A DNA stretch of 64,000 bases from RI-106 sp964496875 (GTDB taxonomy: Bacteria > Cyanobacteriota > Vampirovibrionia > Obscuribacterales > Obscuribacteraceae): contig CAZCBH010000003.1 in the NCBI GenBank assembly GCA_964496875.1, positions 109,688-173,687 on the forward strand. The letters are read 5' to 3'. Both the position numbers and the translations under genes were made by a program. Of this stretch, positions 26,620-35,295 are shown one piece after another. Every line of letters begins with the position of its first letter. The first letter of the stretch is position 1. The notes under the pieces were generated by a model, which searched no databases, was not told where the DNA came from, and was given only the letters and a program-made list of their open reading frames with translations.

Positions 26620-27382
26620 CCTGCAAAATCTCCTCCAGCCCGGAAACTATTTCGCTATTGCCGACTATACAGCTTCCCTGGTAAATAGAGCTGCCGCCTG
26701 CAAAATCGCGATAAACTCCCCCGGCTTCTTGGACAAGCACTTTCATCGGCGCCAGATCCCAGGGCTTCAAATCCACTTCGATATTGGCTTCCGCTCGCCC
26801 CTCGAAAACATAGGCAAAACCGAGATAGTCTCCATAACCCCGCTGCCGATAGGTAGAGCCGACTACTTCGCCCAGTTTTGACCAGAGTCCCTTTTCAACC
26901 ATCCGATCCGGACCTCCGAAGGCCACCAGCGCATCTGCCAGTCTGGTCCTTTTCGATACTTGCAACCGCTCACCGTTTTTAAAGGCTCCAGCCCCGGCGA
27001 CAGCGACGAATAAATCTTCCCAGACCGGGTTGTAGATTCCGCCGGCTATTACCTCTCCATCTTCCTCCAGGGCAAGAAGAATAGAAAATAGCGGTATACC
27101 TCGAGAGAAATTCATGGTCCCGTCGATGGGATCGATGATCCAACGGCGACCACCACCCTCGACATCTTCCCCTTCCTCTCCTAGAATGCCATCAGCGGGA
27201 AACTCCCGGGTTATGGCGGCTCGGATAAGACTCTCGACTTCTTTATCGGCTTCGGTAACCGGACTGCCGTCGCCTTTGCGAGTCACCTCCAGCCCAGAAT
27301 CAAAATAGCGCAAAGCACAAAGGCCTGCCTTTAAGAGCAAGCTTTCGATAAATCTCTTTTCCCGGTCCGACTTTGAAGACAT
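26609..27382 (-). CDS. Inositol-monophosphatase family phosphatase
   Basis: The 257-residue protein has GEEGE, DPIDGTMNFSRGIP and the KPWDLAP motif near residue 207, the three metal and substrate sites of the Mg-dependent IMPase/FBPase superfamily. It is closer to canonical IMPase than its downstream paralogue because it keeps the WD pair. The substrate may be inositol phosphate, histidinol phosphate or PAP. It is the first gene of the pair. Confidence 0.85.
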   Translation of the reverse strand: MSSKSDREKRFIESLLLKAGLCALRYFDSGLEVTRKGDGSPVTEADKEVESLIRAAITREFPADGILGEEGEDVEGGGRRWIIDPIDGTMNFSRGIPLFSILLALEEDGEVIAGGIYNPVWEDLFVAVAGAGAFKNGERLQVSKRTRLADALVAFGGPDRMVEKGLWSKLGEVVGSTYRQRGYGDYLGFAYVFEGRAEANIEVDLKPWDLAPMKVLVQEAGGVYRDFAGGSSIYQGSCIVGNSEIVSGLEEILQVGR

Positions 27383-27442
27383 TCTCCAGCCTTCGTATCT
27401 TGAACCAGAACCAGCAGCAAATCAGATTGGCACGCGAAACCC

Positions 27443-27469
27443 CCGTCGACAATCAGATTGCCGACGGGA
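27443..27469 (-). terminator. Hairpin downstream of the SLH-protein gene
   Basis: CCCGTCG (27443-27449) pairs with CGACGGG (27463-27469), and the pairing continues inward through a G-T pair to CAA/TTG. It stands about 45 bases after the stop codon of the minus-strand gene. On that strand it is followed by GGTTTCG and not a T run, so it is a weak or Rho-assisted terminator at best. Confidence 0.45.
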
Positions 27470-27513
27470 GTCACGTAGACTAGGTCAGGTCCAAGATTGT
27501 TCTATACGAGTCT

Positions 27514-28074
27514 TTAGAACAAGTACTCGTAAATTGCGCGGGCACCACGTCCGACACCAACGCTAATGTCGCGAACATCGACGGCCGTACCTTTAACAAC
27601 ACGCTCCCAGAGGAATCCCTTCTGGCGCTCAGCGTAGGCCAATCTCATGTCTTGCTCGACATTCTTGTCTTCGACTAACTTCATACGTCTTTCCAGATCA
27701 GCGACTCTGGCTTTGAGCTTGTTGAGCTCGCCTCTGAACTCTTCAAGAAGAGCGGCGAACTTCTCAAGGTCAGCTTTGTCGGCTTTCTGATTGAGCCGCT
27801 CTACGATGCACTGCTCGTATTTGTACAAGGCTGCAGCCATTTCAAAACGGGTAGCGGACTTTTGGCCGCGGAAGGTTCTGTCTGGATAACCTACTAATAT
27901 GTGACATGGGTGATTGACTAGCTCTTTAAGAGCGTTGTATGCCCATTCATTACCAACAACGTCGGTAAGTTCACTAACATTAGTGGCGCCTTGTGCGTAT
28001 GCAGCAGGTGCATTCATAAAGGTGCTTGTACTTACGGCAGCGAGTGCGGCAAGTAAGGTCAACCCCTTTTTCAT
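27514..28074 (-). CDS. Exported SLH-domain/coiled-coil envelope protein
   Basis: The 186-residue protein has a signal peptide (cleavage near AAYAQG, residue 27), one S-layer-homology-like domain (about 33-95, with DVVGNEWAYNALKELV and VGYPDRTFRGQKSATRFEMA) and a coiled coil (about 95-140). This is the N-terminal plan of cyanobacterial SLH porins, where the SLH part holds the cell wall and the coiled coil spans the periplasm. Here there is no beta-barrel; only about 40 residues follow. It may be a wall linker. AAGGGAG precedes the ATG at a normal distance. Confidence 0.82.
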   Translation of the reverse strand: MKKGLTLLAALAAVSTSTFMNAPAAYAQGATNVSELTDVVGNEWAYNALKELVNHPCHILVGYPDRTFRGQKSATRFEMAAALYKYEQCIVERLNQKADKADLEKFAALLEEFRGELNKLKARVADLERRMKLVEDKNVEQDMRLAYAERQKGFLWERVVKGTAVDVRDISVGVGRGARAIYEYLF

Positions 28075-28588
28075 ATAGTAATCACTCCCTTGCTATGACC
28101 TAATCTAATGTTGGAATCATAGCTTAAATATTCCAGACCTTTGTAGAGGTGAAACAAGGAAAATACGTCTGTTGAATAGCGAATCCGTAAAACCGGCAAC
28201 TGGCGCATGAAACGACACTATTAAATAACGCTAATATTTTAAGACCACGTCACCCAAAATATATACACCCGGAAACCGCAAAGCCTTACTGCTTCCGTGT
28301 TCATGGCAACCACTCGTCAAGAACTCGCCCCCGTAATTAGTGTCAAAACAATTATCGGACTTCGAGTCAAACAGCCAAAACCCTTGCCGCTAGAGGCTAT
28401 TCGAGATCAAGGCTCCAGAAGGCAATACTTTTCTCGGACCTTGCCAAGCGCCAACAAAGGCAGCAGTAGAGCGGACATGGAAGCATTGCAACATCAATGC
28501 GATTGATACCACATAGTCCACCAGAAGAGCGCCACAAAAACCCCGATACGAACCCGAATAGATATACAGCACTGCATACAATCACAAT
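28075..28588. other. Intergenic region with no convincing gene
   Basis: About 510 bases separate the SLH-protein gene start from the TadG terminator. A frame at 28297-28506 (69 codons, plus) has no recognisable domain, no good ribosome site and unusual composition. AT-rich sequence near 28100-28260 is likely the promoter and leader of the SLH gene; TATGAT near 28120 (minus strand) is a possible -10 box. Confidence 0.4.
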
Positions 28589-28628
28589 AAAAAGGGTGAC
28601 GACCGGTGGCGCGGCCGTCACCCTTTTT
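28589..28628 (-). terminator. Strong, symmetrical intrinsic terminator after the Tad genes
   Basis: AAAAAGGGTGACG (28589-28601) pairs over 13 bases with CGTCACCCTTTTT (28616-28628). The loop is GC-rich. It has a T run on both strands, so it can stop transcription from either side; the gene that ends nearest is the TadG-like gene on the minus strand, 48 bases away. Confidence 0.88.
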
Positions 28629-28675
28629 ATCCGCATCAACTCTTGAGCAACAAGAGCATGCGGATACTTTGCCGT

Positions 28676-29635
28676 TCAGTCAGTCAAACTTATAGTCCAG
28701 GCGGCATGATCATCCAGGAAGTTCACACCGCTCTGGTCAACCCCGGATAGTATGGGTTGCCCTGGAGTACCTTCCAGAATTAGCGGATCGATAATCCTTC
28801 CTTCTATTTCAAGGGGAAAGTTGATCTTTGTCACTTCAAAACCGATGACACCGACTATGGTCCTGGACTGATTGAAGGGAGGACCGCCGGTAATGATAGG
28901 AACGTTGATCTTGTCACCAGGACTGAGATCCTGCACCAGGCTGGCCTTGACTCCATTCAAGATCAGCTGATCCTGACCGAAGGTCAGAAGCGGATTCTGT
29001 TTGCCGCTCCAGTTCTTCAACCAGGTTGAATTCTTGCTGTTCTGCGGATTAAGCACCATCGTGAAAGGCTGACCGTTACCGGCCACATCCTGGAGAGCTT
29101 TACCCTTTTGAGCACCTTTTGAAGGACGGAAGTCAAGACTTATAGCAATCGGCATCAATTGATTGGGCTTGACCTGGGAAATTCCATGGCTGACCGAAGC
29201 AGTGGATCTGGAGCTCACCGGCATGGAGTTCCAACCTATCAACCTGGCGAAGATATTTCCGGTTGTCTTGGTGGCTTGCAGAGTGAGGGTGCGTGGCATG
29301 GTGTTGGGACTCATCGAAATGTTCACCGATGTCCCTGCAGTGCTCGAGGAGACGGCTTCATTGCCAGCCTTATTCATGGCAGCCACACTGTAAGCATAAC
29401 TCTCTGCCCGATTCTTATCATCGTTTTGAACCGGGTCCCGGGCCAACTCTATCGCTCCTGCCAGAGCACCGGCATCAGTGGCATTTTGTAAATTCTCCTT
29501 GACGACCAGGCCATTGCCATAGTCGAACGAGAATGCGGCGCCGACCACCACCACAAGCACCAGCACAATCAGAAGCACCGCCGAAATGGCACCCTCCTGA
29601 TTCCTGACTTTCTTTCTGACATACCTGACTTTCAT
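28676..29635 (-). CDS. TadG-like pilus-assembly/secreted protein
   Basis: The 319-residue protein starts with a short basic segment and a transmembrane helix (about 17-40) followed by NLQNATDAGALAGAIELARD, the signature of the Tad/TadG family (a hydrophobic N-terminus with an Ala-rich helix). The rest is beta-rich and extracytoplasmic. TadG helps form Tad (Flp) pili in other bacteria. It follows two TadE-like genes on the same strand, 21 bases after the nearer one, and ends at a strong terminator. No tadA, tadB, tadC or rcpA is seen in the window. Confidence 0.75.
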   Translation of the reverse strand: MKVRYVRKKVRNQEGAISAVLLIVLVLVVVVGAAFSFDYGNGLVVKENLQNATDAGALAGAIELARDPVQNDDKNRAESYAYSVAAMNKAGNEAVSSSTAGTSVNISMSPNTMPRTLTLQATKTTGNIFARLIGWNSMPVSSRSTASVSHGISQVKPNQLMPIAISLDFRPSKGAQKGKALQDVAGNGQPFTMVLNPQNSKNSTWLKNWSGKQNPLLTFGQDQLILNGVKASLVQDLSPGDKINVPIITGGPPFNQSRTIVGVIGFEVTKINFPLEIEGRIIDPLILEGTPGQPILSGVDQSGVNFLDDHAAWTISLTD

Positions 29636-29656
29636 CTACCTCGCTCCTGTTATCTG

Positions 29657-30142
29657 TTACTCGAGCCTACTTTTGCCTACTCCGGTTATCTTGAAATCCT
29701 TCCCCAGACCAAGCGGATCTGGGCTAGGAAAAGGGGGCAGTCCATATTTGCCTCCTTGAAATTCCACCTGTACGGTCACTGTTGGCGGGCTGGCATTCTC
29801 ATTCCATCCGGCAGTGCCAAGGGGAATGCTGAATTGATCCGGACTCTGAACTATTCCCATATGTTTAATCTGGGCAAAAGTCTGCTCCGGAAAAGCCCTT
29901 GCGGTTGTAGGGTCCTTACCATAATTGATAGCCAGGCGGCGAGATGCCTGCTGAGCCGCCATATTCAAGGTAGTCTTGATCATGTAGACCTGGGAAACCT
30001 GCCAGGCGACAAAACCGAAAATGAGCGCTATAGGCAGGATAATAGCGATGGAAGCAGCGGTCTCCGTGAGCGACCCACGGCAGGAGCGCAGGCGGCGTCG
30101 CCTGAAGCATACGGTCCTGGCTCTATCTTTGCTACAAACCAA
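29657..30142 (-). CDS. TadE-like minor pseudopilin
   Basis: The 161-residue protein has the TadE pattern: a basic N-terminus, Gly-x-Leu-Thr-Glu (GSLTET) before a hydrophobic helix (about 29-50), then NMAAQQASRRLA. The Glu in the TE pair is the residue expected to guide assembly of type IV-like pseudopilins after cleavage. The C-terminal part is a small beta domain. The start is TTG; GAGGG lies upstream on the minus strand. A paralogue follows at 30174-30638. Confidence 0.72.
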   Translation of the reverse strand: MVCSKDRARTVCFRRRRLRSCRGSLTETAASIAIILPIALIFGFVAWQVSQVYMIKTTLNMAAQQASRRLAINYGKDPTTARAFPEQTFAQIKHMGIVQSPDQFSIPLGTAGWNENASPPTVTVQVEFQGGKYGLPPFPSPDPLGLGKDFKITGVGKSRLE

Positions 30143-30173
30143 AATCAGTCCCTCTTATCCTCTTATATGGATT

Positions 30174-30638
30174 TCACTCGAGAATGCGATAGGTTGCCGC
30201 CATGGAGATCTTGAAATTCCCTCCCAAGCCGAGAATATCCGGATTGGGAAAAGGAGGATTAGCCGGATTACCTACTCCCGGCAAGTAAGTACAGACAACG
30301 GTGACGGTCTTGGGATCGGTTGCCGTCTGCCACCCTCCATTAGGGATGGTGAACTGGCTATTGTCAGAGATCATGTCTTTGAGCCGGATTTCAGAAAAAA
30401 TTGCGTCTTGAGCGGCCGTGTCAGTAACGATATCGTTATTGACCAGGTACTCTTCCGCCAGACTACGAGCCGCTATCATCGCGCCTTGATTCATATGCCT
30501 GGCGATCACATAAGCATTGCTTCCTTGAATAGCTACAAAAACAATGATCAACATTACCGGCAATAGTAGAGCCAGGGATGAGACTGCTTCCGCCAGCATC
30601 CCTGACCTGTTCCGTTTGTTTCTCGAACGAATCTTCAT
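30174..30638 (-). CDS. TadE-like minor pseudopilin, paralogue
   Basis: The protein is about 154 residues when started at the ATG at 30638, which has GGAG nine bases upstream; an ATG at 30659 has no spacing for its ribosome site. The hydrophobic segment (LALLLPVMLIIVFVAI) follows RSGMLAEAVSS, which has E in the position of the TadE Glu, and then a polar helix (NQGAMIAARSLAEEYL). It shares its plan and its C-terminal form (GLGGNFKISM versus GLGKDFKITG) with the next gene, so both come from one duplication. Confidence 0.7.
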   Translation of the reverse strand: MKIRSRNKRNRSGMLAEAVSSLALLLPVMLIIVFVAIQGSNAYVIARHMNQGAMIAARSLAEEYLVNNDIVTDTAAQDAIFSEIRLKDMISDNSQFTIPNGGWQTATDPKTVTVVCTYLPGVGNPANPPFPNPDILGLGGNFKISMAATYRILE

Positions 30639-30956
30639 TTTCGTATACTCCACTACCATCCTTTCATGGCGCAGGCCGCCTCTGCATCACCGGCTCTAGG
30701 GATTTTTCCCAGTCCAGTCAGTAGCTCTCCCTCACACAAATGAGGGATTTATCTATCGCTCGATGGCGGGATTTTAAAGGTGATCTTTCTCCCTCTCCGG
30801 AGCTTGAAAATAAATCGAACACCCTCAAAATCATTACCAACAAAGGGGTTTCGCCTTCAGCTGGTGTCGACAATGACACCACTGGCTGTGGCGAAATTGT
30901 GGTATTCAAGGATTAAGAGCTATTTTGGCAGTTTTAAATACGGCAGGCATGCAAAC
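30639..30956. other. Divergent region with two stem-loops
   Basis: No gene is supported here, although a frame is open from 30780 into the downstream gene. Two inverted repeats stand out: TCCCTCA/TGAGGGA at 30728-30747, and a three-part stem at 30849-30896 (described separately). The region must hold the divergent promoters of the TadE genes and the pseudokinase, but no clear boxes are visible. Confidence 0.5.
30849..30896. repeat. Interrupted inverted repeat (48-base stem-loop) in leader
   Basis: TTTCGCC pairs with GGCGAAA at the base, CAGC with GCTG in the middle, and GGTGTC with GACACC at the top, around a GACAAT loop. The small internal loops are asymmetric (2 and 1, then 1 and 4 bases). 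It ends 60 bases before the pseudokinase ATG. It has no T tail on either side, so it is not a standard terminator. Confidence 0.65.
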
Positions 30957-33347
30957 ATGAGCGTGACTTCAACACAGAAGCGAAAAGCAATAGAAGCTTC
31001 CTTTTCCGAATCCGGTAAGTTTTTCAAATCCGACGAAGAGCTCAAATCTCTGGTCGGCAAAACCTACCATGACCGATATAAAATCGAAACATTGATGGAC
31101 AAAGATGACCTGTCGGTCAGCTATGCCGCAGTAGACCTCAAAGAAGGCTTTCATGTAAGGCTTCGTGCACCGCGCTACTTCCAACCCGAGATGATCAAGT
31201 CTTTCATGTCAGAGGTAAAGGGGCTTGGAGCCCTGAATAAGATCACCGGTGAACACACGGTCAAACTGCTCTCCAGCTTTATTCCATTCTATGTCGAAGA
31301 GCTGCAACCATCATCCAAGCCCCTATCGGTGATCTTCGAGATGGGTAAGCGCCTGTCCACTGCAGTTGCCCTGGAAATCATTATAGAGATTGGACAATCA
31401 ATATCCAAAGCGCACAAACTATCTATAATTCATGGACGGGTCACACCGGACTGCATTTTCCTGGTCAAAAAAGACAAAAAAGTACTGGCTATGCTGGGCG
31501 GCTTCGGGCTGAGCAAAGCCCAGAACCTGCTAATCGAGCACGGTGTAATTTCTAAGAGCTCTCCTTATCAAAGTTCGCGTCTATTCCACAGCAAGAAGGC
31601 GGACTTCCAGGATGACATCTACTCTCTTGGGGTCTGCGGCTATCAACTGCTAGCCGGTAGACTACCGGTAATCGCCTCGCTGCAGAGTGTCAGTTCTTAT
31701 CAGTACGAATCTCTAAAAGACTCCTGCCCGTCCATCAACGATAGCAAATTACTGGACTCCGCCTTCAGACGAGCTCTCAAAGTCGGCGCCGAGAGTCCCT
31801 ACGATTCGGTGGAAGAATTCCTCACAGATCTAAAACTCCTGAAGAGTTCCATCGAAAAATCAGGAGAGGAGTGCAAAGCTTCAAATAAAACGCCGACTCC
31901 GGAATTGGAAAAAGAGCGCACCACCGACCCGAAAGAGTCGGTCTCGACCGAGGCGGTAAACACCAAGCTTTCAGTAGAAAAAGAAGAACAAAAAGGCAAC
32001 GGACTGGCCCCCGCCAAAGGCAGTATTGTCCTGGATCGGTACGTGGTTCTGGAAACGCTCGGAACCGGTGAGTTGACTACGGTCATTCTGGCCAAAGATC
32101 TGTCTATGGACCGCATGGTGTCCATTAAAACGCTGAAGAATCCGCAACCAGATATGGTGCTTGCATTCGCGGCCGAAGTGGAGAAACTGAGCCGTCTCGA
32201 GCATGAGAATCTTCCCGAGTTCTTAGACTATCAAGAATGCAACGGCTATCCATATTACATCATGGAATATGTAGACGCGCCGACCATGGGCATGTTGCTC
32301 GAGCAGATCAGAGCTATCGAAACTGAAGAGCAAATTGCCAGCGCTGCCATTCAAATTTGTGATGTTCTCGACTATCTGCATGCCAACGAAATAGTGCATG
32401 GCAACATTTGCGCCGACAGCATCATGTTTCTGGAACAAGAAGGAGAGATAAGAATAAAACTTTGCGGCCTGGCGACCAGTACCCTCAAAGCAGTACATCA
32501 TCAGGATAGCTGCTATGAGAGCGGACTTTTCCCAACCCAGGATATAGCCAGGTCTCTCGCCGATTCAAAAAACTTGGATATATATGCCGCCACCGCCCTT
32601 GTCTATCAGATGACTACAGGCAAACTGCCTTTCGATTCCATCGCCAACGACTCACTCGTAGAATCCAGACCGAAACTGGAATCCGTAGCCTTTCTTCGTC
32701 CGGATATTTTCGGCGTGGAGAGCCTCGATCTTGTCTTAAAAAGAGTTCTGGACAACACCCAGACCTCTTTGTCTCGCTCAATAGACTCTATTAAAGATCT
32801 GAAAGACGGAATTCAAAAATGGATAAATAGCGCCTATGACGAACTAGATCTCAGCGTGCCTGATCTGGACCAAGAGTTCAGTATAGATAAAGATGAATGG
32901 TTGAGCAGCAAAGAAGCAAAATCTCTAGAAGAGCTCCAGGAAGAAATGCGTCAGAACATGCATCTCAAATCGAATCAGGTAAAGGTCGAGAACACTCTGG
33001 CCATGCAATTTACCAGGACAGCCGCTCTGACCGGTCGACGAAAGTCTCCGCTACGCACTGTGGTCGAGATTCTGGTCATGATTATCGGCGGAGGCCTGGT
33101 AATATATATGACAACCGACTACTGCCTGGAACATACCGACGAGCTTCGTAGCGGCTATTTCAAGGCGGCAAGAGAATTGAGCACCACTGTGTACGGTGGA
33201 CGGGACAATGAAAAAGGAGTAGATTTATCCGGTGAAGAAATAGCTTTCGACTACAAGCAGGATCTCGCCTACAAAAGGTGGACCGGATCGAAAGTAGTCG
33301 GAGAAGCTAGAAGGATAATGCCGGACGGCAAACTCATAACCCGGTGA
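30957..33347 (+). CDS. Membrane-anchored tandem pseudokinase
   Basis: The 796-residue protein has two Ser/Thr-kinase-like folds. Domain 1 (about 38-295) has HGRVTPD (159-165) in place of HRDLKPE, GGFG (181-184) in place of DFG, and no clear catalytic lysine. Domain 2 (about 360-625) keeps VSIK (Lys391) but has HGN (481-483) for HRD and CGL (503-505) for DFG. Both lack the catalytic aspartates, so both are probably inactive binding domains. A Lys/Glu-rich linker joins them. A transmembrane helix (about 703-720) and a short outside tail end the protein. The ATG at 30957 is preferred over a longer frame from 30780 whose extra residues are not kinase-like. Confidence 0.8.
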   Translation: MSVTSTQKRKAIEASFSESGKFFKSDEELKSLVGKTYHDRYKIETLMDKDDLSVSYAAVDLKEGFHVRLRAPRYFQPEMIKSFMSEVKGLGALNKITGEHTVKLLSSFIPFYVEELQPSSKPLSVIFEMGKRLSTAVALEIIIEIGQSISKAHKLSIIHGRVTPDCIFLVKKDKKVLAMLGGFGLSKAQNLLIEHGVISKSSPYQSSRLFHSKKADFQDDIYSLGVCGYQLLAGRLPVIASLQSVSSYQYESLKDSCPSINDSKLLDSAFRRALKVGAESPYDSVEEFLTDLKLLKSSIEKSGEECKASNKTPTPELEKERTTDPKESVSTEAVNTKLSVEKEEQKGNGLAPAKGSIVLDRYVVLETLGTGELTTVILAKDLSMDRMVSIKTLKNPQPDMVLAFAAEVEKLSRLEHENLPEFLDYQECNGYPYYIMEYVDAPTMGMLLEQIRAIETEEQIASAAIQICDVLDYLHANEIVHGNICADSIMFLEQEGEIRIKLCGLATSTLKAVHHQDSCYESGLFPTQDIARSLADSKNLDIYAATALVYQMTTGKLPFDSIANDSLVESRPKLESVAFLRPDIFGVESLDLVLKRVLDNTQTSLSRSIDSIKDLKDGIQKWINSAYDELDLSVPDLDQEFSIDKDEWLSSKEAKSLEELQEEMRQNMHLKSNQVKVENTLAMQFTRTAALTGRRKSPLRTVVEILVMIIGGGLVIYMTTDYCLEHTDELRSGYFKAARELSTTVYGGRDNEKGVDLSGEEIAFDYKQDLAYKRWTGSKVVGEARRIMPDGKLITR

Positions 33348-33366
33348 ATACCTCTATCGAAGCAAT

Positions 33367-35292
33367 ATGTGGTTATCTCGAAAAGTAAATTATCGGGTAA
33401 GGATGCAGATAAGGAATAAATCCGGGCGAACTCTTTTCAATAGCCTGATCTTTTTTGTTGTGGTGGCAGCAGCACTTTTGCTATTGGGAGTCTCTTTGCT
33501 TCGCCGCGGTGGCAAGAGCGCCACCGAAGCAACCAATCACTCCCCTGTAGAAAGCGCGGCCCTGGCTGCGGCCGAGGGGCTCGGTCGGATCGTTGTAAAC
33601 ACCGATGAATTCGGATATATCTCTCTTGCCAGCCAACCCGCCAACGGAACCATGGCCGCAGCCAGGGACGGATATTCTCTACCAATCCGAGGCATCAACG
33701 AAATTGCTGCCACCATAAGGTTGGACATGATAATCGCCGACAAATTAGGGGAACCCCTTATAAAAGAGTTCGCTGCTCAAGACTACAAAGCCTTTCTGAG
33801 AGTCAAAGACAAACTGGTGGATGAACTCAAAAGATCGCTTGCTGCCGAAAGTCAGTGCCGGGACCGAAACAATGAATTGGTGCAACCACGGGCGATTGCA
33901 AACGACGTCTATCGCAAAGTCAAATTTGCCGGGGCTCAAAACGGCAAAATCAAATACCCCGAACTAAAGCTCTCTCTGGGCTGCCTCAAAGAACCCGCTC
34001 TGACCGACACTCCGCTTCCTTCTACGGAAAAGGGCTTTTACAAGTCTTACAAAGATGCAGTCTATGACGAAAAAAGCTTTATCCTTGCCGGTCTGGGCGA
34101 AAAACCGCTGGTAATCGAAAAAAGTCTCTGGATTGAAAAACCTGATGATCTGGCATTTTTCATTCCGAGCATCATAAAACTAGAAGTACTGGAGCCCGGT
34201 TCTAAAAAGGTCGCAGAAACCGCCTGTGCCCAACCGGCTGGAGGCGCAAAATTCCGATCCGCCCCTGGCGCTCTCACCATAAGCTTTCCAGATGGACAAC
34301 CGCCCGAGATCAAACGCCCCCGCGATATCTATTTGAATAAACAGCTCAATAATCCCGAGTTAGAACCGATGAAACTGGTAACCGCCCGAGGTGGCGATTT
34401 CCCAATCGACTCCGGATCTTTTCTAGACAGCTATAAATGGCCTCTGAACAATGTCGGCGACTGGGAACCCACAGCCAATGTCTGGCGCCTCGCTCTCTAT
34501 GACTGGATTAGAAGAGCCGGAGCAATTGCCGATATCGAATCGGTAGTGAACATGCAAGAGGTCACCCTGGATAGAGCCAGACCCGAAAACGTTCTCTGGA
34601 AGGCTCCGCTTATCCACGGTGGTTCCTACGCAACCCTGCAACCTATCTCTTCAGGCATCGTTCACATATTCGAGTTTGGCAATGATGGAATCATCGACTA
34701 TCGAAGCAAGATCATAATGCCTTATCCCCTCTACCCTGCAAGTGAAAACCAGCTCACCGGTCGCGGGATAGCGGCCCTCACCTTTAGTGAAGTCGGAGAG
34801 AAAACCATCCATCTGCCTACCACTCCCAAACCGAAGAAAGTGGTGCTGAAAGCGGCTTATGACATATACATCAGAGACAATGTTCGCAACCACGGCAGTC
34901 TATCCGGCGGCAAGCACGGTGGAGAGCCTCTGGCCATGCCGGTTTTGTCAGCCTTGTACAAATCGCCTCTGCGCCCCCCGGGCGCGGAGTTTCCCTTTGT
35001 AGTGGTGGAGACCGTCGCCCTTGAAGACGAGGAAGGCGGCACGGCAAGAATTTATAACAAAGGCAAACAGATAGGTTACCAGCCAACCATAGCCCCCCAG
35101 TCGGACTTCGGTGAAACCGCCAATCCAAAGCCGCCTTACGTCAAAGCGGTGCCCTTCGGAAGAGGCCCGCGCCCCTTCTACAAAGTGAGCGGCTCGGCAG
35201 TAGACATTCGATTCCGCAGACAGCTGGATGTCTCGGAACTCAATGAAGAGCTGAGCACCGGATATTTCGGTATTACCCAGGAAGAGAAATAA
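33367..35292 (+). CDS. Large TM-anchored extracytoplasmic protein, TadG-like N-terminus
   Basis: The 641-residue product has an N-terminal basic segment and one membrane helix (about 23-46), then an Ala-rich stretch (ESAALAAAEGLG, about 62-73), as in TadG-type proteins. The remaining 570 residues look exported and beta-rich with no motif I can name. It starts 19 bases after the pseudokinase gene on the same strand and is probably co-transcribed. The link to the Tad genes is inferred from the N-terminal plan and neighbours. The ribosome site is weak; an ATG at 33403 is another start. Confidence 0.65.
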   Translation: MWLSRKVNYRVRMQIRNKSGRTLFNSLIFFVVVAAALLLLGVSLLRRGGKSATEATNHSPVESAALAAAEGLGRIVVNTDEFGYISLASQPANGTMAAARDGYSLPIRGINEIAATIRLDMIIADKLGEPLIKEFAAQDYKAFLRVKDKLVDELKRSLAAESQCRDRNNELVQPRAIANDVYRKVKFAGAQNGKIKYPELKLSLGCLKEPALTDTPLPSTEKGFYKSYKDAVYDEKSFILAGLGEKPLVIEKSLWIEKPDDLAFFIPSIIKLEVLEPGSKKVAETACAQPAGGAKFRSAPGALTISFPDGQPPEIKRPRDIYLNKQLNNPELEPMKLVTARGGDFPIDSGSFLDSYKWPLNNVGDWEPTANVWRLALYDWIRRAGAIADIESVVNMQEVTLDRARPENVLWKAPLIHGGSYATLQPISSGIVHIFEFGNDGIIDYRSKIIMPYPLYPASENQLTGRGIAALTFSEVGEKTIHLPTTPKPKKVVLKAAYDIYIRDNVRNHGSLSGGKHGGEPLAMPVLSALYKSPLRPPGAEFPFVVVETVALEDEEGGTARIYNKGKQIGYQPTIAPQSDFGETANPKPPYVKAVPFGRGPRPFYKVSGSAVDIRFRRQLDVSELNEELSTGYFGITQEEK

Positions 35293-35295
35293 GCT

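Noticed and set aside
28297..28506. Small gene of 69 codons on the plus strand
   Set aside because: No ribosome site, no domain and odd composition; it stays part of the intergenic region.
30780..30956. N-terminal extension of the pseudokinase frame by 59 codons
   Set aside because: The extra residues have no similarity to the kinase fold, the first ATG has no ribosome site, and the stretch holds the stem-loop; the ATG at 30957 is better.
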